Shown here: piece after piece, positions 1-6,874 of the stretch
Layout of the letters: every line of letters begins with the position of its first letter
Numbering within the stretch: the stretch's first letter is position 1
Source: Tannerellaceae bacterium
Lineage (GTDB): Bacteria > Bacteroidota > Bacteroidia > Bacteroidales > Tannerellaceae
Assembly: GCA_031267775.1 (NCBI GenBank)
Contig: JAIRYL010000064.1
Location: 1-7,698, forward strand
Reading direction: 5' to 3'
DNA: 7,698 nt
The notes under the pieces: model-generated
The model's database searches: none
What the model was told of the DNA's origin: nothing
Seen by the model: only the letters and a program-made list of their open reading frames with translations
Made by a program: the position numbers and the translations under genes

Positions 1-1337
1 ACTTGCGCCATGGATTGCGCCATGGCAACAGGCATACTTACATATTCATGGAGATTTGTACCTGAATGCATCATGACCCTTACCAGCGGGACGGCAAATA
101 TCAAGGCTGCAAAAGGCCCTTTTATCCGTTTCAAAGCCTCAACCCATGCCCTATTTACCTGCTTTCTGTTCATTTGGAACATCGGTATGCAAATGAGGGC
201 GATAAGCATAAAAGGCATTATGCCGGCAATGTTTAAAGGGTCGAATTCCGTCGTTATCGTTGTGCCGAATAATTCGGGAGAGACATATTTTACCGATGTT
301 ATCCAGCTTTTAAAAGGCAGAAACTGCACTCTGGTCAATACCAGCAATAACCCTATCAGGATATAAGGTATCCATGCTTTAAATAAAGATACGTTCCCGG
401 TATTGACGTCTTCTTTGATTGGAATAGAGCCCATCCAGTTTTTTTCCCATTTGTTCCTTTCCGGAAAGTCCCAAACCTTTTCAGGCGTCAAAAAACCGGC
501 TTTGGTTAAAGATATCAGGATAGCCAGTCCTAATAAACTGCCAAGCAGACTGGGAAACTCAGGGCCGAGTAAAATGGCGACGAGCAAGTAAGGGACAATA
601 AAGCAAAGCCCTGCAAAAATGGCGTACGGCCAGATAGCCAAACCCTCTTTTATCGTTTTCTTTTCGCCGAAAAACCGCGTCAGCATCACAACCATTATCA
701 AGGGCAGCAAAATTCCGGGGATGGCATGCTGTACAGCCGTCCATACCCCTGTTTGATGGATGAACTCGCTATAACTCATGCCTTCACGCGCAAGTTTTTC
801 CATGATTTCGGGCGTATTGAGAGATGTGCCGATTCCAATAAGGGTAGGCGTTCCAACACAACCGAAGGATACGGGCGTACTGTTGGCAACCAATGCCACC
901 ATTACCGCCGCTAATGCAGGAAAGCCCAAGGATAGCAACAACGGAGCAGCCAATGCTGCCGGAGTGCCAAATCCGGCGGAAGCCTCGATAAAAGCTCCGA
1001 AAAACCACGCGATGATAATGGCTTGGATTCTTCTGTCGGGAGATATGGATACAAAGCCCTGCTTGATGGCTTCTAAGGCCCCACACTCCCTAAGTGTGAA
1101 TAAGAGCGCCAATGCCCCGAATACAATTAAAATAATTTTAAAGGCTACTACGGCGCCTTCCAGGGTTGAGGCTAATATCCAGTTCACAGGCGTTTCCCAT
1201 ATAAGAAACGCCACGGCTGCCGTGATAAGAAAAGAAACGGGCATGGCTTTGGAGGCCGGCCAACGCAAGCCAACCATCAATACGAATATAGCTATAACAG
1301 GAATTACAGCAAAAAGGGCAAGAAGTCCTATTGACAT
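1..1337 (-). CDS. lctP: LctP-family L-lactate permease (3' end beyond window)
   Basis: This is a multi-pass inner-membrane transporter of the L-lactate permease family, whose known members take up lactate or glycolate with protons. The frame is open from ATG at 1337 to the window edge, giving 445 complete codons. Full-length members have roughly 500-560 residues, so the C-terminal part lies outside. Diagnostic sequence is the block at about residues 113-163, which contains GAFIEASAGFGTP followed by GFPALAAV and then NSTPVSFGCVGTP; this matches the signature loops of LctP proteins. Hydrophobic segments fill most of the chain (for example residues 3-23, 34-47, 65-81, 240-257, 321-337 and 371-388). 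The N-terminus (LMVGLRWPASKAMP at about 20-33) is also family-like. No Shine-Dalgarno sequence is visible before the start. The gene follows the TIM-barrel lipoprotein gene by 106 bases containing a strong hairpin, so it may be co-transcribed or separately controlled. Family assignment is firm; the substrate (lactate, glycolate or another monocarboxylate) is inference. Confidence 0.9.
   Translation of the reverse strand, partial: MSIGLLALFAVIPVIAIFVLMVGLRWPASKAMPVSFLITAAVAFLIWETPVNWILASTLEGAVVAFKIILIVFGALALLFTLRECGALEAIKQGFVSISPDRRIQAIIIAWFFGAFIEASAGFGTPAALAAPLLLSLGFPALAAVMVALVANSTPVSFGCVGTPTLIGIGTSLNTPEIMEKLAREGMSYSEFIHQTGVWTAVQHAIPGILLPLIMVVMLTRFFGEKKTIKEGLAIWPYAIFAGLCFIVPYLLVAILLGPEFPSLLGSLLGLAILISLTKAGFLTPEKVWDFPERNKWEKNWMGSIPIKEDVNTGNVSLFKAWIPYILIGLLLVLTRVQFLPFKSWITSVKYVSPELFGTTITTEFDPLNIAGIMPFMLIALICIPMFQMNRKQVNRAWVEALKRIKGPFAALIFAVPLVRVMMHSGTNLHEYVSMPVAMAQSMAQ
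3..26. repeat. Two-copy 12-nt tandem repeat inside the permease gene
   Basis: Two adjacent 12-base units at 3-14 and 15-26 are identical except for the last base (ttgcgccatgga and ttgcgccatggc). Read on the coding strand they encode AMAQ then SMAQ, residues 438-445 of the permease. The reading frame is kept. Both units fall where LctP proteins normally have a helix, so this may be chance similarity within ordinary sequence and not a recent duplication. Confidence 0.5.
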
Positions 1338-1374
1338 GATATTACAGTTTATTGATTATTAAATTTATACTTTA

Positions 1375-1428
1375 CACGGTCAAGTTTTGCGTAAAGCCGG
1401 TTGTTTACCGCATCCAAACTTGACCGTG
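1375..1428 (-). terminator. Strong intergenic hairpin, possible terminator or attenuator
   Basis: A perfect 13-base inverted repeat (cacggtcaagttt at 1375-1387 and its complement at 1416-1428) encloses a second stem. Bases 1388-1395 (tgcgtaaa) pair with 1404-1412 with one extra C bulged out, leaving an 8-base loop at 1396-1403; three further bases (1413-1415) bulge between the two stems. In the minus-strand transcript the hairpin starts 15 bases after the stop codon of the TIM-barrel lipoprotein gene and ends 37 bases before the permease start codon. The bases after it are A/U-rich but contain no run of U, so a classical intrinsic terminator is not certain. An attenuator, an RNA-processing site or a 3'-end stabiliser of the upstream message would fit as well. 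Confidence 0.6.
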
Positions 1429-1443
1429 GGAAAGGATGCAGGC

Positions 1444-3078
1444 TTACTTGGGGATGAACTCTATAAAATCAATTCGAATTGTTTTGTCTTCTGTCGAATT
1501 AGCAGATGATGCAACCAGTTTGATTTCTTCTCCGTTTTTGATTTCGACGCCCGGAATAACCTTCCGGCGCCAGCAGTCTACATCTTCTGCAAGGTTCCAT
1601 TTGGCAACCGGTTTGCTTCCGACCAAGACTTCCAATGAACCTTTGACCAGTTTCTCGTCGGTATATGTAACCGCAATATCATATTTTCCGGATTGATATG
1701 TAAAGGCCGACCATGCAGTACCTTCCGGTTCGGTAAGCCTGACGCCATTCTCTGTAAGGAAGAAATCGCTGCTGAATCCTTTAAGAATCATATCTTTTTC
1801 TAATTCAATACCGAGAATGGGCGAGAAACTTTCAACGCCGGCTTCATGAAGTCCGTTTCTTACTGCGCGTAAACGGGAGAAAGGCGTACCGTCGTAATGC
1901 TTAATACCCAATCCCTGCACGCCTGCGTTAACAGACTGTTTTATCATATTCAGTATGATATCGGGGGTAGACAAAAGGCGGGTTGTTACGCTTGCCAGGA
2001 TGGGAATATCCGGTCCGACAAAATGCCTGACGGATTTTATCCGCGATATTCGCGAAGTATTGGGATTACCATGCTGCTCCTGGTGGGTCGACATGTGAAC
2101 GGATCCTATGCGCGAGGTTAAGCGAGATAAATTCAACCCTGTATTCCAATTGTTAAGATCATTTAGTCGGAACTCGATTCCAGGGTTTTCTTTATGCATC
2201 TTATCTATAATTAGCGTATAAATTTCGGTTGTTGCATCCTCTCTAAACTTCATGAATTGTTCGACTTCAGGATAGGCAAGTCCATTATCGCGCATGACAG
2301 GTATCGCGGCCGTTAAATCAAATCCCTGACTTTTGGCTTTTTCCTGGCAATGCGGGCAAATACAGGACGTATTTCTTGAAGCGCCGTTCCCGCTAAAGAC
2401 CAGCATGCAAGTCATAATATAGTCGATATCATAATTCCTGCTTAGATCAGAGTACAATGCGATTAAGTATTCCTGCACATCCGGATTGTTGATACACGGA
2501 TTTTTATTGGGCGTTCCATCCAAATTGATTTGCCTCCATTGCGGATTTCGATCTAATAACGATTGAGGCAGATACGTATGCGACACTTCCGCTCCCACGC
2601 GCATACCCCTTGCGCGAGCGGCTTTTATAACAACATCAAGCCAATTGGTATCGCTAAGCCAATTATAATCGGATTGAAGCGGTTTAATTTTGCCATACAT
2701 ACTCATATCAGGGAAGAAATATAAGCGCGAATCTTCTGCCATCCATTCTTTTCGTACAGGATTATGAGGAAAAAAATAAGTATCCCTTCCATCCGGAAAC
2801 CCTTCGATGAAAGGTCTGCGCTCGCCATGCATGGGAGATATGAGATAAATGGAGTTTATACCCGCGATAGAGAGGTTGTCTAAAATTTGGTCAATCCCTT
2901 CGTCATGTATTTCCCAGGCATACAGACTGCTGGTTAATTCAAAATTCGTTTTTTTCTCTATGTTTGGCTGCCCGGTAACATTGTTGCAGCTATTCATAAA
3001 GAGTAGCGCACTTACCATACAGGCGTACTTGACGATGAACTTCAACAGTTCTATTCTTTTGTTCTTGTTGTTTTTCAT
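1444..3078 (-). CDS. Lipoprotein with glycoside-hydrolase-like TIM barrel and CxCxxC motif
   Basis: The 544-residue protein begins with a signal peptide ending in a lipobox (FMNS before Cys31), so it is probably anchored to a membrane, likely the outer one. Residues about 45-415 look like a TIM barrel of the broad glycoside hydrolase-like (GHL) type: a strand near 73-80 (INSIYLIS), RGMRVGAEVSHTY at 157-169, the NPQW...DGTPNKNPCINNPDVQEYL stretch at 178-205, and a CICPHC motif at 239-244. Similar Cys clusters, often metal-binding, occur in GHL and GH42-like enzymes. Cys224 could be a fourth ligand. Acidic residues that could be catalytic include Glu164, Glu280, Glu334 and Asp396, but I cannot assign them. 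Residues about 425-543 look like a beta-sandwich, possibly carbohydrate-binding (CBM6/35-like), ending in IRIDFIEFIP. The gene starts 21 bases after the GH92 stop codon, behind an A-rich leader, so it is probably co-transcribed. I cannot place it in a numbered GH family; hydrolase activity is inference. Confidence 0.7.
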   Translation of the reverse strand: MKNNKNKRIELLKFIVKYACMVSALLFMNSCNNVTGQPNIEKKTNFELTSSLYAWEIHDEGIDQILDNLSIAGINSIYLISPMHGERRPFIEGFPDGRDTYFFPHNPVRKEWMAEDSRLYFFPDMSMYGKIKPLQSDYNWLSDTNWLDVVIKAARARGMRVGAEVSHTYLPQSLLDRNPQWRQINLDGTPNKNPCINNPDVQEYLIALYSDLSRNYDIDYIMTCMLVFSGNGASRNTSCICPHCQEKAKSQGFDLTAAIPVMRDNGLAYPEVEQFMKFREDATTEIYTLIIDKMHKENPGIEFRLNDLNNWNTGLNLSRLTSRIGSVHMSTHQEQHGNPNTSRISRIKSVRHFVGPDIPILASVTTRLLSTPDIILNMIKQSVNAGVQGLGIKHYDGTPFSRLRAVRNGLHEAGVESFSPILGIELEKDMILKGFSSDFFLTENGVRLTEPEGTAWSAFTYQSGKYDIAVTYTDEKLVKGSLEVLVGSKPVAKWNLAEDVDCWRRKVIPGVEIKNGEEIKLVASSANSTEDKTIRIDFIEFIPK

Positions 3079-3099
3079 ACTGTTTTTATTTATTTGTTT

Positions 3100-5376
3100 T
3101 TACCATAATGTACCCGGTTTTTCTCCCATTTCGAATTGCAGGATTCCTCCGTTGACAAGTTCGTCGTGCGAAAACCAGGGGGTTTGCAGCGGTTTACCGT
3201 TGAGGGTTGCGGATTGAATATACTTGTTCGTCTTTGAAGCGTTATGGGCTATGATTGTAAACGTTTTTCCATTGTGCAACGCTATGCTGACTTTTTCGAA
3301 TACAGGACTTGTAATCGCATACAGGGGCGTACCGGGTTGTACGGGATAAAATCCCATCGCCGTGAATACGACAAATGACGACAAGGCGCCTGCATCTTCG
3401 TCGCCGGGAACCCCGAATATATTGTCTTTAAACAATACGTCAAGGATAAAACGCGTCCACTTTTGAGTTTTCCATGGCGAGGCGGTGAAATTGTAAAGAT
3501 AGGGGACAAAATAAATAAGCTGATTTCCCATCGAAAATTGGCCAATCATACCTGTCATGTCCGGGAACCGGTTCCAGAAAGCATGTTTCGTGCTTTGCAG
3601 CGGAATGCGGAAAAATTCGTCCAGCCGTTTATCGAAACTGTCCTTTCCTCCCATCAGATTGATTAATCCGGCTATATCATGCTGCACATGCCATAAATAG
3701 CTCCATCCGTTATTCTCATTGTAGTAGTTGCGTCCTTCAAACATGGGATTGATTTCTATCCAGTTTCCGTCTTTGTCTTTAGGGAGGAACAGCCCGGTTG
3801 GCTCATGCCATAGATTTTTATAATTGCCGGCTTTTGGCGCATATTTTTTATACGCCGTCTCTTTTCCGAGTTCTTTTGCCAGTTCGCTAATCGCCCAGTC
3901 GTCATAGCTGTGCGCTTGCGTAATAGCAACCGCCGAACGTCCCTGCCCCCTTCTTCCGGAAGCAACCGGATCGTCTTCCGTCTCGCCCGGACGAAGTGCG
4001 GGATAATAGCCTTTTTCGTGATAAAAATCTTCCAACGGACCTTTTACGCCGTTTCGGGAAGGAAGCATCGTAGCCTGTTCGGCGCTTTTCATCATACCCT
4101 CAAGCGCTTTTTCAACATTGTAATTACGCACGCCTTTCCGGTAGGCGTCCAGAAACATAATGGAGGAATGAAAACCAAACATCCCTTCCCTGTCGCCAAA
4201 GTGTTTCGGATAATCCGGCATCCATCCGCTTTGCTCGTACATGGCGACGTAAGAGTCGAGCATTTCGGACTCTCTTTGGGGGTTGAGAATAATCCGCAGC
4301 GGGTGCATGGCGGGGAAATTGCCCCAACTGTAATCATCGGTATAGAAAGGTTTACTGTCGGTATGAACGGCTTTGTCGTAACCGCTGTAATATTTTCCGT
4401 ATTCCGAGATATCCACCATGCGTACATAGCTTCGGTACAGCGCTGTATAAAATGTTCTTTTTTGCGCTTCGGTACCTCCCTCTACTTTTATTTGTCCAAT
4501 CGCCCTTTCCCATTCCAGTCGTCCTTTTTCCTTCAGTTCATCGAAAGTAACGCTGTTCAGTTCTTTTAAAAAATTCTCTTTTGCCTGTTCGCAACTGATA
4601 AACGAGATGGCATATCGAAATTCAATCACATTCGGGCTGTCGGCGTCGTAACTGAACCATGCCCTCTCTCCGTTCATTCGCGACGGAACAGGTTGAGGGC
4701 CTAAAACAGTATATTTGCCCCAGTTTTTTTCGCCTGCCGCTTTGCCGCTTTGAGGCTTACCCGATAACACCCCGTACATATACGCTTTCCCTTCCTGATT
4801 ATGGTGAGCGTCGACGACAAATTCCGTTCCCGTCACTTCATTGTTTTGATTAACGCCATATATGCCATTTTCATAGTTATGGGTTAAAAGCAGATTTTTC
4901 CGAACGCCTTTCGGGAAAGTAAACCGGTATATGCCTGTTTTTTTACCTGCAGTAAATTCTACGGTAACGTCGTCTTCGTACAGACAGGTTGAATAATACC
5001 AGGGTTGGTTTTTCTCAAAATCGTAATCATACGTCATTCTACGGTTCCAGCAGGTATCGGTTAGATTACCTGTCGAAGGTTTTACGGCAAAAATATGCTG
5101 TGGCGTAATCACATTTAAGGCGGAGAGAGGGAATGCGGTGATTTGATCGTCAAGATAATCCTGCCGTATCGGAAAAACCCTCGTCATCTGATTCGGGAGG
5201 TGAACAACCGGTCGGTTTGAATTGAGCAGCGGGGCAACATTACCTATTGTCGGGTCAATATAGCGCAGGCAGGAGGTTTCCTGCGGGAAACAGGGCGCGT
5301 ACGTCAGGAACAACAGGATTGAAACAAGGATATATTTTATCCGTGTTGATAAATTGTAAGATGAAAATGGAGTCAT
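3100..5376 (-). CDS. Secreted GH92-family alpha-mannosidase, divergent
   Basis: GH92 enzymes are calcium-dependent exo-acting alpha-mannosidases. The 758-residue product starts with a signal peptide (residues about 1-32; hydrophobic core YILVSILLFLTYAP), probably cleaved by signal peptidase I, placing it in the periplasm or at the surface. An N-terminal beta-sandwich (about 38-290) begins with YIDPTIGN and contains VHLPNQM (about 58-64). The helical catalytic domain follows. Family hallmarks are ENNGWSY at 554-560, whose Glu554 aligns with the proposed general acid, and GDEDAG at 658-663, whose Asp659 and Asp661 align with the proposed base pair, then FVVFTAMGFYPVQPG. The segment YSWGNFPAMHPL (349-360) lacks the Asp and Arg normally seen in WDT(Y/F)R, which may change specificity. 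I chose ATG 5376 over the in-frame ATG at 5430, because the latter overlaps susD by 35 bases and lengthens the pre-signal region; 5376 leaves a 19-base gap and shares a leader with the next gene. Family call is firm; substrate is not proven. Confidence 0.9.
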   Translation of the reverse strand: MTPFSSYNLSTRIKYILVSILLFLTYAPCFPQETSCLRYIDPTIGNVAPLLNSNRPVVHLPNQMTRVFPIRQDYLDDQITAFPLSALNVITPQHIFAVKPSTGNLTDTCWNRRMTYDYDFEKNQPWYYSTCLYEDDVTVEFTAGKKTGIYRFTFPKGVRKNLLLTHNYENGIYGVNQNNEVTGTEFVVDAHHNQEGKAYMYGVLSGKPQSGKAAGEKNWGKYTVLGPQPVPSRMNGERAWFSYDADSPNVIEFRYAISFISCEQAKENFLKELNSVTFDELKEKGRLEWERAIGQIKVEGGTEAQKRTFYTALYRSYVRMVDISEYGKYYSGYDKAVHTDSKPFYTDDYSWGNFPAMHPLRIILNPQRESEMLDSYVAMYEQSGWMPDYPKHFGDREGMFGFHSSIMFLDAYRKGVRNYNVEKALEGMMKSAEQATMLPSRNGVKGPLEDFYHEKGYYPALRPGETEDDPVASGRRGQGRSAVAITQAHSYDDWAISELAKELGKETAYKKYAPKAGNYKNLWHEPTGLFLPKDKDGNWIEINPMFEGRNYYNENNGWSYLWHVQHDIAGLINLMGGKDSFDKRLDEFFRIPLQSTKHAFWNRFPDMTGMIGQFSMGNQLIYFVPYLYNFTASPWKTQKWTRFILDVLFKDNIFGVPGDEDAGALSSFVVFTAMGFYPVQPGTPLYAITSPVFEKVSIALHNGKTFTIIAHNASKTNKYIQSATLNGKPLQTPWFSHDELVNGGILQFEMGEKPGTLW

Positions 5377-5395
5377 ACTGTTTAAACTGTATTTT

Positions 5396-6829
5396 TTAAT
5401 AACCCGGGTTTTGCCAGAGTATTTCCTCATTATTTATGACTTGCAACTGTGTGAGAGGGATTGGAAAGAAAACATGATGTTCCTTCATGCCTATGCTTTG
5501 CATTGCGCCAAGCGCTCTTCCTGTACGGATCAAATCAAACCATCTGTGTCCTTCAAACGATAATTCCAATCTGCGTTCATTGTATATTTTTTCCCGTATG
5601 TCCGCCTGTCCTGTATTGGCGTAAGCGGGAACTCCGGCTCTTACGCGAACGGTATTCAAATGCGTCAAAGCTTCTTCCGTCTTTCCATTTTCATTCTGAG
5701 CTTCTGCCAACATTAATAGTACATCCGCATAACGAATCACTTTCCAGTTTGCATGACCGTCGCTTGTGTTGAGGAGCGACGTCTGATACTTCTTGGAATA
5801 GGTAGCCGCCTGAATGAAACGAACAAATTCTCCATTCGTATTTATGAATCCGCCTGTTGCATCCAGCGTTATATCTCTTCGCAGATCGCCGGGAGACGTT
5901 TCAAACAGTTGGACTAATACGTGTGTAGGATTAATATCTTCGCCTCCCCATCCTCCGCTAATTCCGATCATAGCCGTAAATTCTGCATGCATGGGTAGAA
6001 AATTATACGTAAAAGAATTGCCTTGTCCAAAGCCGCCGCGCATATATTCGATATCGAAAATATATTCGCTGTGATGTTCATTTTCGTAGGTCCAAAGATC
6101 ATTGTAATCCGGCAATAAAGCATAACCCATGGTTGTTACCTCTTGTAAAATACCTTCAGCTTTTGCAAAATCTGCAAGGGTTAAATAAACTCTGCCCAAC
6201 AAAGACTTTGCCGCGCCTTTGGTTGCTCTCCCCACATCTTCGCCTGAATAACTTACAGGCAGCTTGTTGGCTGCATCAATCAAATCCGGGATAATAATAT
6301 CATTATAAATTGTTTCTACTTTCTCCCTTCGTACGGTATATGACTCGTCGATTGTTAACGAGTTTTTTACGGATGGCACATCTCCAAATATTCGAACAAG
6401 ATCGAAATAGGCTAATGCTCTAAGAAAACGGGCTTCCCCGTCATACCTGTCCAAATTGGAAAAAATAGATTTGTCGGCTTCTTCTATTTTTTCCAAGACA
6501 AAATTTGCGCGGGAAATAATCTGATAATAACCTTCCCACGTGTTGCCTAAAAGACTTTCGGTATCATTCATGGTAAAGACGTCTGAATGATAAGAAGCAG
6601 TGCCCCTTGTTACTTCTTTCCAGGCGTCGTCGCCCCGTAAATCCCCGAAAATGTAGAAATTATTATATAGACTTCGTAGAGGATGGTAACTCCCGTTAAT
6701 TGCATCTCTAAAATCAGACTCTGAAGTAAACATTTGATTGATCGAAACGGTATCATCAGGTTCCAGTTCGATAAAATCATGACATGATGCAAATATAAAT
6801 AAACTGATAATGATTATATGTTTTCTCAT
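5396..6829 (-). CDS. susD: SusD/RagB-family glycan-binding lipoprotein
   Basis: SusD-like proteins are outer-membrane surface lipoproteins that bind glycans and form a lid over their SusC transporter. The 477-residue product has a signal peptide with lipobox FAS before Cys16, followed by an acidic-rich stretch (HDFIELEPDD). Family motifs appear in order: EARFLRALAYFDLVRIFGDVP at about 132-152, ATKGAAKSLLGRVYL at 202-216 within the TPR-like core, RYADVLLMLAEAQN at 366-379, ERRLELSFEGHRWFDLIRTG at 418-437, and the typical C-terminus ending in LWQNPGY. I start it at ATG 6829; an upstream in-frame TTG at 6838 would only add three residues and is unnecessary. It lies 45 bases after the susC-like gene and 19 bases before the GH92 start, so the three are almost certainly one operon. 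The ligand cannot be read from the sequence; the GH92 neighbour suggests a mannose-containing glycan. The symbol names the family and not the starch-system gene itself. Confidence 0.96.
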   Translation of the reverse strand: MRKHIIIISLFIFASCHDFIELEPDDTVSINQMFTSESDFRDAINGSYHPLRSLYNNFYIFGDLRGDDAWKEVTRGTASYHSDVFTMNDTESLLGNTWEGYYQIISRANFVLEKIEEADKSIFSNLDRYDGEARFLRALAYFDLVRIFGDVPSVKNSLTIDESYTVRREKVETIYNDIIIPDLIDAANKLPVSYSGEDVGRATKGAAKSLLGRVYLTLADFAKAEGILQEVTTMGYALLPDYNDLWTYENEHHSEYIFDIEYMRGGFGQGNSFTYNFLPMHAEFTAMIGISGGWGGEDINPTHVLVQLFETSPGDLRRDITLDATGGFINTNGEFVRFIQAATYSKKYQTSLLNTSDGHANWKVIRYADVLLMLAEAQNENGKTEEALTHLNTVRVRAGVPAYANTGQADIREKIYNERRLELSFEGHRWFDLIRTGRALGAMQSIGMKEHHVFFPIPLTQLQVINNEEILWQNPGY

Positions 6830-6843
6830 TTTATTCAATTTTT

Positions 6844-6866
6844 ATATGTTTTGTTGCTTAACATAT
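6844..6866 (-). other. Small AT-rich stem between susC-like and susD-like genes
   Basis: A 7-base inverted repeat (atatgtt at 6844-6850, aacatat at 6860-6866) with a 9-base loop lies in the short gap between the two genes. The stem is almost all A-U pairs and so weak. It could influence the relative amounts of the two proteins, but chance occurrence in AT-rich spacer DNA is quite possible. Confidence 0.25.
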
Positions 6867-6874
6867 TGTTTTTA

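Noticed and set aside
10..366. A forward-strand frame with hydrophobic segments that could suggest a small membrane protein
   Set aside because: The complementary strand encodes LctP permease transmembrane helices continuously through this stretch, and the hydrophobicity of the forward frame is a by-product.
778..1362. A 194-codon forward-strand open frame
   Set aside because: It lies opposite the permease gene, has low-complexity, Ala/Asn/Lys-rich composition with no recognisable family, and is explained as a shadow of the strongly family-matching minus-strand gene.
1338..1374. A possible Bacteroidota promoter (TAnnTTTG-like) before the permease, at taaattta on the minus strand
   Set aside because: Only seven of eight positions match, in very AT-rich DNA, and no convincing -33 TTTG element lies at the expected distance.
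3910..4569. A 219-codon forward-strand open frame
   Set aside because: It is fully antisense to the GH92 catalytic domain, has no domain signature and no plausible leader; it is a shadow frame.
5379..5388. The palindrome gtttaaac in the susD-GH92 gap as an operator
   Set aside because: Only eight bases are symmetrical, the flanks do not extend it, and it lies inside an operon leader where an operator is unlikely.
5377..5430. The longer N-terminus for the GH92 protein from ATG 5430
   Set aside because: It would overlap the end of susD by 35 bases and add 18 polar residues before an already complete signal peptide; ATG 5376 gives normal spacing.
6830..6838. TTG at 6838 as the susD start
   Set aside because: ATG at 6829 gives a typical short basic N-terminus (MRKH) before the signal-peptide core; the TTG adds only three residues.
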